Part shown: in pieces, positions 13,540 to 19,412 of the stretch
Numbering within the stretch: the first letter of the stretch is position 1
Layout of the letters: every line of letters starts with the position of its first letter
Assembly (NCBI GenBank): GCA_038236965.1
Contig: JBBRZF010000053.1
Span: 1 to 19,412 of the forward strand
Source of the DNA: JBBRZF01 sp038236965
GTDB taxonomy: Bacteria; Acidobacteriota; Terriglobia; Terriglobales; Acidobacteriaceae
Reading direction: 5' to 3'
Length of the DNA stretch: 19,412 bases
The notes under the pieces: model-generated
Seen by the model: the letters and a program-made list of their open reading frames with translations, nothing else
What the model was told of the DNA's origin: nothing
The model's database searches: none
Position numbers and translations under genes: made by a program

Positions 13540-15552
13540 GTGATCAAAGCAGTCAGAAGTCTGCTCGACAGGCACCCTCTAACGGAATGGCTCATCCCGG
13601 TGGCCTTTTGCGTCATCCTGCTCGTGCAGCTGCTTTCGAGCGTCTCACAGATGTCGGAGCAGGCAGACGAGTCAACGCATCTATATGCCGGCTACCGGGT
13701 ACTGAAATGCAGTGACTACGCCTTTGGCCGAGAGCATCCACCGCTCGCGAAAATTTTGGCAGCGGCTCCTCTTCTGGCGAGCAATCCTCCAATGAATTGC
13801 GCCTACACACAAGTGGGCGACCAGGAAGCCGACCAGGCCACCCAATGGCTCTATTCCCTGGAAGGCTGGTGGAGTCTCCTGATGCAGGCCCGACTCGCCG
13901 CCAGTCTCGCTTCGGTGGCACTCTGCCTGGGGGTATGGATTGTAGCCCGGCGCATGTTCGGTCGAGCCGTGGCGATCTTCTCGACTGCGCTCCTCGTATT
14001 TGAGCCAGACATTTTGGCCTTTGGCGCGTTGGTGTTGAATGACGTCTTACTGACCGCTTTGTTATTGTTCACACTTTTTACTTTCTATCTTTGGACCCGC
14101 GAGCGTCGTTTCTCGTTTCTTATATTGACCGGTCTCCTCACCGGGATGGCATTGCTGACGAAACATTCAGCGGTACTGCTGATTCCCATACTCTGTCTGC
14201 TCGCGGCTGTGGAAACATTCCTGGAGAGAGGTACCAAGAAGAATTTGTGCCGCACGGCGGGGCGGAATCTCGGCGCAGTCGCGGCAATGCTATTGATTGC
14301 AGCTGCAACCATCTGGGTCGGCTACGGATTGCACTACGCGGATGGTGTCCGCAGAGCTTCGAATTCCATATCAGAAGAGCGTATAACCGGGATGAATTCG
14401 CCCGACATGCGGATCATAAAGGCCGTCCGCTCCACTCAGCTAATGCCGGAAGCTTATCTAATTGGCCTCATCGAAGTGCGTGGCCTTGTCACGAGCAGCG
14501 AGGGCAACTACATCCTGGGCAGAGCCCATTTCGAAGCTCCGTGGTATTTCTACCCTTTGACCGCAACCGTAAAACTCACCTTGGCCTTTCTGGCACTCGT
14601 GCTTCTGGGTGGGGCCGGGATTGTTGCGATGCTCAAGGAGCGCCGCCACGATGTGCTCCTTTTGTTGCTGCCAGCTTTGCTGTATTTGGCAATGAGCACG
14701 CAGGTTCGGGCAATCGGCTCATTCAAATATCTGTTGCCGATGCTTCCATTCCTGCTGATTGCCGTAGCGGCTGGGTGCGTTCATCTTGCGCGACGCTATC
14801 GTTGGGTCGCCAGCGCCGCCATCTGCATGCTTGTGTTGCATGCGGCTTCTTCGCTCCGAGCCTATCCAAATTATCTTTCTTATGCGAATGAGGCTTGGGG
14901 AGGTTCCCGGAATCTATACAAGCACTTGCCTTGGACCGATGTCGGTCAGGCGTATTGGCAAGTCAGCAAATTTATGGAACAGCATCCCGGCACGCCATGC
15001 TGGGTGGATAGCGACTTCCACATCCCGGCCCACAAATATCATGTGCCCTGTACTCCGATGGGCTCGATGAGTGCTTCCACCGTCCCGGAGCGGATGAAGG
15101 GAATCGTTTTTGTAAGCGGCACGAACCTGCAAAGGGGAGGGCAGCCCGGAGGCCCGCTTGCTCCGTTTTATCCACTGGAGCCCGCGGCCCGTCTCGGCGG
15201 CAGCGCAATGCTGGTGTATGAGGGCGAGTTTGATACACGCGTCGCGGCTTCAAGAGCTCTTGTTAACCAGGTTGCAGCATTGTTGAAGCGCCGCCACGCC
15301 TACGAGGCAATTCCGCTAGCCAAGCGTGCGCTTGAACTGACGCCGTCTTCTCCCATGGCTCATTATTGGTACGGTATTTCCCTGGTAGCCAATGGCCAAC
15401 CCCAGCAAGCTATTGAAGAATGTTCAATTTCTCGAAAGCTGGTATTGGCTGACTTAACGGATGGGGCGCGGTATCGGCATGCGGCCGTGATTGCTTTGGA
15501 AATGGAATACTTTGCGCGGCGCTTCGGCTTGCCGTCAAAGAAGGTGGAGTAA
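13540..15552 (+). CDS. GT-C membrane glycosyltransferase (PMT/ArnT-like) with C-terminal TPR tail
   Basis: The 670-residue protein should transfer a sugar from a polyprenyl-phosphate donor on the periplasmic side of the inner membrane. After the first membrane helix (about 17-35), the first outer loop carries the acidic catalytic pair D43-E44 in QADESTHLYAGYRV and REHPPLAK, typical of GT39/GT83-like enzymes. About ten further hydrophobic segments run to about residue 445. A soluble domain follows. The last 90 residues (LLKRRHAYEAIPLAKRALEL and AHYWYGISLVANGQPQQAIE) form about two tetratricopeptide repeats. The start is GTG, with AAGG 8 bases upstream. Codons are less C-ending than in lpdA or cax, with AT-rich patches near 14040-14120, which may mean low expression or a different history. 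Acceptor unknown. No clear terminator follows. Confidence 0.85.
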   Translation: MIKAVRSLLDRHPLTEWLIPVAFCVILLVQLLSSVSQMSEQADESTHLYAGYRVLKCSDYAFGREHPPLAKILAAAPLLASNPPMNCAYTQVGDQEADQATQWLYSLEGWWSLLMQARLAASLASVALCLGVWIVARRMFGRAVAIFSTALLVFEPDILAFGALVLNDVLLTALLLFTLFTFYLWTRERRFSFLILTGLLTGMALLTKHSAVLLIPILCLLAAVETFLERGTKKNLCRTAGRNLGAVAAMLLIAAATIWVGYGLHYADGVRRASNSISEERITGMNSPDMRIIKAVRSTQLMPEAYLIGLIEVRGLVTSSEGNYILGRAHFEAPWYFYPLTATVKLTLAFLALVLLGGAGIVAMLKERRHDVLLLLLPALLYLAMSTQVRAIGSFKYLLPMLPFLLIAVAAGCVHLARRYRWVASAAICMLVLHAASSLRAYPNYLSYANEAWGGSRNLYKHLPWTDVGQAYWQVSKFMEQHPGTPCWVDSDFHIPAHKYHVPCTPMGSMSASTVPERMKGIVFVSGTNLQRGGQPGGPLAPFYPLEPAARLGGSAMLVYEGEFDTRVAASRALVNQVAALLKRRHAYEAIPLAKRALELTPSSPMAHYWYGISLVANGQPQQAIEECSISRKLVLADLTDGARYRHAAVIALEMEYFARRFGLPSKKVE

Positions 15553-15860
15553 GCCAGCCCTGAGATGGCGTGCCCGTGCCGTCGTTGTTCCGCGCCAAAA
15601 AACCCTACCCGAAGGGCCATCTGCCGCAATCTGGAGCGAGTTTGGCGCTTCCAATCGTCAATGTCTCGTAAGCTCCTGCAATCATTGGAAATAGAAGCCG
15701 TCCTGTTGTTCCGATTTGGCATCCAGAGTGCCTTGTAATCTGCGAGAGACTCCGGGCATGCACCTGCGGACGTGCGCAGATACAGGTTTGCGGAGCTTCG
15801 GCGCGGAATAAGCACTTTGTTATGCCATGGCTGTTCCCGGCCGTTGTTAGGAGATTTTAG
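15553..15860. other. Intergenic region before the TPR gene
   Basis: These 308 bases hold no convincing gene, RNA or strong terminator. A small stem, CTGCG/CGCAG, occurs near 15762-15777. No good promoter boxes were identified; a GGAG ribosome site for the next gene lies at the right edge. Confidence 0.5.
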
Positions 15861-16544
15861 ATGGACACCACAACCAAAGACGTAAACCCACAGGGCCCTG
15901 CCCCAGCCCCACAGAGTGCCGCTCCAACTTATTTATTGGCGGTCATCTGCCTAATCGTCGGAATGGGAGTTGGCTACCTGCTGCACACTCCGAAGAAGGC
16001 TGCTCCCGCCGCTGCGCAGCAAGGTCAGCAACAAGCACCGGTGGGCGCGATGGCTGGAGGCATGCCCACGTCTGACCAGATGAGCCACATGGTGACGAAG
16101 GCTGCAGAGCCGATTCTCAGCGCATTGCAGAAGGATCCCAAGAATGCGGATCTGTTGGCGCAAGCAGGCACCGTGTACTTCCGGGCGCAGCAGTTCGAGA
16201 CTGCCGCCGGTTATTACGAGCAGGCCTTGAAGATTAAGCCGTCACCGGAAGGATTCGTCGCATTGTCGAATACCTACCACAACAGCGGTGCGGACGATCG
16301 CGCCATCGAGTCACTGAATCAGGCCCTGGAACTCGACCCGAAATTGCCAACCGCCCTATTCAATCTCGGCATGTTGGAATGGAAGGTTAAGAATGATCCC
16401 GATGCGGCAATCGATGCCTGGCGGCGCCTGCTAAAGACTAATCCTAATCATCCGCGCCGCGCCGAAGTGGAAGGCATGATCGCCAAGGCGAAGAAACATA
16501 AGACCATGTCAAAGACTGAAAAAGTTCCCGCGCCTCCGCTCTAA
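15861..16544 (+). CDS. Membrane-anchored TPR protein
   Basis: This 227-residue protein has a short Pro/Ala/Gln-rich cytoplasmic start, one membrane helix (about 24-41, YLLAVICLIVGMGVGYLL), and a Gln/Ala/Gly linker. The exported domain holds three to four tetratricopeptide repeats (about 85-205, e.g. AGYYEQALKIKPSPEGFVAL and AIESLNQALELDPKLPTALF) and a Lys-rich tail. The layout resembles the TPR part of the cytochrome c maturation factor CcmH/CcmI and NrfG, but the repeats are generic, so a haem-maturation role is only suggested by the multiheme cytochrome gene that converges on it. GGAG lies 8 bases before the ATG. It is transcribed alone and ends at a strong terminator. Confidence 0.88.
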   Translation: MDTTTKDVNPQGPAPAPQSAAPTYLLAVICLIVGMGVGYLLHTPKKAAPAAAQQGQQQAPVGAMAGGMPTSDQMSHMVTKAAEPILSALQKDPKNADLLAQAGTVYFRAQQFETAAGYYEQALKIKPSPEGFVALSNTYHNSGADDRAIESLNQALELDPKLPTALFNLGMLEWKVKNDPDAAIDAWRRLLKTNPNHPRRAEVEGMIAKAKKHKTMSKTEKVPAPPL

Positions 16545-16574
16545 TTCGGATGGAACCAGAAGGATAATATATTT

Positions 16575-16610
16575 GGACGCAGGCACGATATGTGCGCTGC
16601 GTCCTTTTTT
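16575..16610 (+). terminator. Intrinsic terminator of the TPR gene
   Basis: GGACGCAG pairs with CTGCGTCC (16575-16582 with 16597-16604). An inner GCAC/GTGC stem has a 5-base loop and a one-base bulge. Six T follow at 16605-16610. Confidence 0.95.
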
Positions 16611-16799
16611 GCTTCGAAGCTTGAGCCCGCCGCAGACTGCTACGCTCGACGGCATCGCGACGGGCGTTGCTTCATGACTAACCCAGACCGAAGCATGCGC
16701 AGTCTCGCCGAAGCACACAACTAAGATTCACAAATAAACTAGGCTTGGGGTCATGCTGCGTTGCTCTCGTCGCGCAGTCGTGAATCCAGTGGCTGATGT

Positions 16800-18680
16800 T
16801 TACGGCTGGTTGTGAGCGTGTCCGTGACACATCAGCGTGCAACTGATTCCACCGTTATAGGAAACGACGCCATTGTTGGGCGCCACAACGTTCATGTCGA
16901 AGGTGACCAGGCGCTTGCCGTTTACTCCAGCCGTTCCAGCCGGCACCCCATGAGCGCTATGACAGACCGAACACGAGAAGCCATCATTGATGTGCCGGGA
17001 GTGCTCAGTGAAACTTACGTTTGACATGATGTTCGTAAGGTGGTGGCACTTGGCGCACATCGAGTACGGACCAGCACTGGCAGGATCCAGAGCCGGGGTC
17101 GGAGTCAGATTGATAATCACGGAACCAGCTCCAGCCGCGGGTGCAACCTCGCTGATAACGTATTTGCGCTCAAGAATGTGCGTATTTAACGAACCGTGAG
17201 GCCCGTTTGGCCCCAGGCCGCCGAATTCCCGGTTGTCGTCACTATTGTGACAGTCCGTGCAGAGAATACGATCTCCCATCGGACGACTCTGCACCGTTCC
17301 GGAAATGCTCCACATGAAACCCAGCAAACTTGGTTGCAAGATATTTTTTGCGTTGCGCATCACTGGATGCGTGGAAGAAGCGGTGTCCGAGAATTCCGCG
17401 AGAACGTTCAACGTGTTCCCCGGATTCATGGCTCGGGCGGGCATCACGCCGTAGATCGGCAAGCTCTTTTTATCGGTGCTGGTGCCGTGACAACGCAAGC
17501 AGTTCTCGTATTGGTTGATGGCGGTGTTCACCACGGTTCCGTCCGAGCGAACACCCGAGACGTTTGCCTGCGATGGACGCAGATCGGCAGTTCCCGTAAA
17601 TGTAGTTGTGGGACGGGAGCCGTGTCCGTTATGACAATCGGCGCAAGTAGTGTGCCGATTATGATCCAACACCACCGGTTCATCCAGGGTATGCAGGTTG
17701 TTGACGTCGGCGAACGGATGCCCGACCTTCTGTGTCTCCAAAAGCACATTCAGAAGCGGCTTCGTCAATGCGGAACCGCCATCATGGCAATTGAAGCAAG
17801 ACTGGGAGGTGTCGTCCACATTGTTGCGATGTGTGGCATTGCTGCGCAGCAAACCTGTTCCGGTGGCATTGTGCGTGGCATGGCAAGTGGAGCACCCGGA
17901 TTGCGTTATCGTTTCGTATCCAACTAGCGATAGATTGGGCGCCAACGTCGCGGTGGATGTAGCGTGTGTGCTTCCCGCCCAGACTGCCAGCGTATTATCC
18001 CGTCCGCCGACCGTGCGCGCCGCTGTCGTGTGGCACGAGAGGCAGATTTGGCCACCAGCGTTGTCCGGCCCAACATTGTCGCGCACCAGAAATTTATGGG
18101 AACGCTTGTCGATGTACTGGTTGTGCACATTGTGACACGTACTGCACTCGATGTTCTTGTCGATCAGTTTCACGGCGCCAGTGGGATCTTGCGTAAGACC
18201 CGATGCGGCAAGCGAGGGCACAAGGTGGGCTGCGTCCTTCATCGGAAGTTGAAGGCTGAAGGGATGCGATCCTTGAAGCTTGGTTCCCAGAACGCTCATC
18301 GTACCCGTCATTTTCAGGTTACCGATGGCGACGGTCTGGCCGATTGCCACTGTGCCGTCATGACAGCTCAGGCAAAGCGTACTGGTCTTTCCCACCGTCG
18401 GTTGCACACTCACGTTTTGCGACGTCGTGCTGGAATAAAACTCGTAGGCGCCTGTCGAGAGCCTCTGGTTCCAGAGGGGAGTCGTGCTGAGTCCGCCATG
18501 CGTGAAGTGGCAGTAGGAGCAGGCGTTCGCATTCGATCCTCGCATCGGCGAGGTACCCGCGCCCATATCGTGGGAGCCAAGTACGTCGGATTGCGGCGTC
18601 ACCGCCTGGGCCGCGGCCATGGTGGTGCAGAGCAGCATCCAGATCGTTAAGACTGCAAGTACGCTGTATGTACGCTTCAA
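16800..18680 (-). CDS. Multiheme c-type cytochrome, 11 CXXCH plus one CX3CH
   Basis: This 626-residue exported electron-transfer protein has a signal peptide (residues 1-25, ending MAAAQA). CXXCH haem sites start at residues 54, 103, 179, 213, 263, 295, 346, 394, 474, 542 and 570. Several fit the doubled-CXXCH pattern (CSTCHNVH, CSVCHSAH). A final CTLMCH at 614-619 has three residues between the cysteines and may bind a twelfth haem. Additional His residues are plentiful, consistent with bis-His haems. The start is TTG at 18680, overlapping the upstream NHL stop as TTGA; GAGGG lies about 6-7 bases before it. The protein should act in the periplasm, outer membrane or extracellular space, probably in extracellular or long-range electron transfer. 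No porin partner is in view. No clear terminator follows the stop. Confidence 0.93.
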   Translation of the reverse strand: MKRTYSVLAVLTIWMLLCTTMAAAQAVTPQSDVLGSHDMGAGTSPMRGSNANACSYCHFTHGGLSTTPLWNQRLSTGAYEFYSSTTSQNVSVQPTVGKTSTLCLSCHDGTVAIGQTVAIGNLKMTGTMSVLGTKLQGSHPFSLQLPMKDAAHLVPSLAASGLTQDPTGAVKLIDKNIECSTCHNVHNQYIDKRSHKFLVRDNVGPDNAGGQICLSCHTTAARTVGGRDNTLAVWAGSTHATSTATLAPNLSLVGYETITQSGCSTCHATHNATGTGLLRSNATHRNNVDDTSQSCFNCHDGGSALTKPLLNVLLETQKVGHPFADVNNLHTLDEPVVLDHNRHTTCADCHNGHGSRPTTTFTGTADLRPSQANVSGVRSDGTVVNTAINQYENCLRCHGTSTDKKSLPIYGVMPARAMNPGNTLNVLAEFSDTASSTHPVMRNAKNILQPSLLGFMWSISGTVQSRPMGDRILCTDCHNSDDNREFGGLGPNGPHGSLNTHILERKYVISEVAPAAGAGSVIINLTPTPALDPASAGPYSMCAKCHHLTNIMSNVSFTEHSRHINDGFSCSVCHSAHGVPAGTAGVNGKRLVTFDMNVVAPNNGVVSYNGGISCTLMCHGHAHNQP

Positions 18681-19412
18681 TTCTTTCCCTCTTCAACGCG
18701 GCCCTTCAGAGCGTGATACTGAAAGATTTGCACTCTCCGATTGTAAGAATCCACCAGATAGATCTTGTCATTTATGTCAATGAATAAACCTGCCGGCAAC
18801 ATGAATTGGCCAAATCCGGTGCCATTTCCAAAGTGGTACAACAAGGTCCCTTTGCGGTCATAAACCTGTATCAGACCCCACTCCCCTTCCACAAGATAAA
18901 TGTGGTCTTCCGAGTCGATGGCTATTCCCTTCGGCCGATAGATGGGTCCTCGCGCGCGTACTCCGGCGGAATTCACTTCATCTCCGATCGCCCCCTGGAA
19001 GTTGCCATTCCTGTCGAACAATTGCACCCGGAAGTTCATCGCGTCTACCACGGCGACGATGCCGTTCTTGACATGGACCTCCGTTGGAAGATTGAACTCG
19101 CCATCGCCCACGCCATGATGTCCAAAGCTGCGCAACACCCGCCCTGCCATATCCAGCACGAAGATCTTGTCTCGCATCGTGTCGGTGACAAAAATCTCCT
19201 GCTTTTCCGAATCGATGGCGATTCCCGTAGGACGTTTGTAGTATCCTTCGCCGCCCTTCAGGCTCCCAAACACGCCGCGATACTTTCCGCTTGGCTCAAA
19301 AACAAAGATCTTTCCCGCCGTCGAATCCGTAACGTAGATATTGTCCTTGGAATCGACGGCCACGCATTGCGGCTCCACCATCTCATCCTTATTCTTTTCC
19401 CAGCGATCGATG
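18677..19412 (-). CDS. NHL-repeat beta-propeller protein, 5'-truncated by window
   Basis: The frame stays open to the window edge, so the start is probably outside; at least 244 residues are visible. Five NHL blades are seen, for example PQCVAVDSKDNIYVTDS, RPTGIAIDSEKQEIFVTD, RPKGIAIDSEDHIYLVEG and LPAGLFIDINDKIYLVDS. A closed propeller usually has six blades, so at least one more and an export signal should lie upstream. An internal ATG at 19381 has an AGGA nearby but would leave an incomplete propeller without a signal, so I reject it. The stop overlaps the start of the multiheme cytochrome by four bases, indicating an operon and coupled translation. NHL propellers beside multiheme cytochromes are a recurring arrangement in metal-reducing bacteria; a scaffold or docking role is inference. 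Confidence 0.9.
   Translation of the reverse strand, partial: IDRWEKNKDEMVEPQCVAVDSKDNIYVTDSTAGKIFVFEPSGKYRGVFGSLKGGEGYYKRPTGIAIDSEKQEIFVTDTMRDKIFVLDMAGRVLRSFGHHGVGDGEFNLPTEVHVKNGIVAVVDAMNFRVQLFDRNGNFQGAIGDEVNSAGVRARGPIYRPKGIAIDSEDHIYLVEGEWGLIQVYDRKGTLLYHFGNGTGFGQFMLPAGLFIDINDKIYLVDSYNRRVQIFQYHALKGRVEEGKN

Noticed and set aside
16611..16799. Imperfect 9-bp inverted repeat (16625-16633 with 16657-16665) as a terminator for the multiheme cytochrome
   Set aside because: The 23-base loop, one mismatch and absence of a T run on the minus strand make termination unlikely. Nothing else was seen in this gap.
17964..18650. 228-codon plus-strand frame opposite the multiheme cytochrome
   Set aside because: Antisense shadow; the minus strand carries the regularly spaced CXXCH motifs.

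Overview
The window looks like chromosomal DNA of an acidobacterium (Acidobacteriota, Terriglobia/Koribacter-like). This is inferred from high GC with strongly C-ending codons in many genes, secreted proteins of acidobacterial flavour, a small CX4C/CX2C zinc-ribbon protein, doubled-CXXCH multiheme cytochromes, and intergenic GGGCTTTAGCCC-type palindromes. No phage, transposase, CRISPR array, rRNA or tRNA was recognised.

Layout. 1-3047 (+): the 3' part of a two-lipoyl-domain E2 acyltransferase and lpdA, i.e. the tail of a pyruvate dehydrogenase operon. 3218-4789 (-): a large secreted protein of unknown function. 5223-6682 (+): a zinc-ribbon protein, a strong terminator, then a Ca2+/H+ antiporter with a leaderless-type promoter. 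6908-8837 (-): a dolichyl-phosphate-sugar-type GT2 glycosyltransferase and an HD-GYP response regulator. 8944-9630 (+): an exported hypothetical protein. 9631-9865: a cluster of palindromic repeats. 9856-10879 (-): an exported Arg/Asp-rich protein with a candidate sigma-54 promoter, and a monoheme cytochrome c. 11211-12509 (+): hemA with a structured leader. 12671-13186 (+): a DinB-fold protein with a leaderless-type promoter. 13540-15552 (+): a GT-C membrane glycosyltransferase with a TPR tail. 15861-16544 (+): a membrane-anchored TPR protein. 16800-19412 (-): an NHL beta-propeller protein (cut by the window end) translationally coupled to a 626-residue multiheme cytochrome with 11 CXXCH motifs and one CX3CH motif.

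Functional links. Central carbon metabolism (E2/E3), haem precursor synthesis (hemA) and c-type cytochromes lie within one window but in separate transcription units. The NHL/multiheme pair is the clearest functional module and suggests periplasmic or extracellular electron transfer. The most unusual non-coding signals are: (a) short tandem repeats of 7-8 bp that overlap stop codons of three minus-strand genes and run up to a GGCCGCC-stem terminator; (b) two copies of a dispersed hairpin element whose stem differs but keeps pairing; (c) a sigma-54-like promoter with an upstream inverted repeat; and (d) a strong Shine-Dalgarno and mini-ORF overlapping the hemA start. No clearly novel multi-gene system was found.
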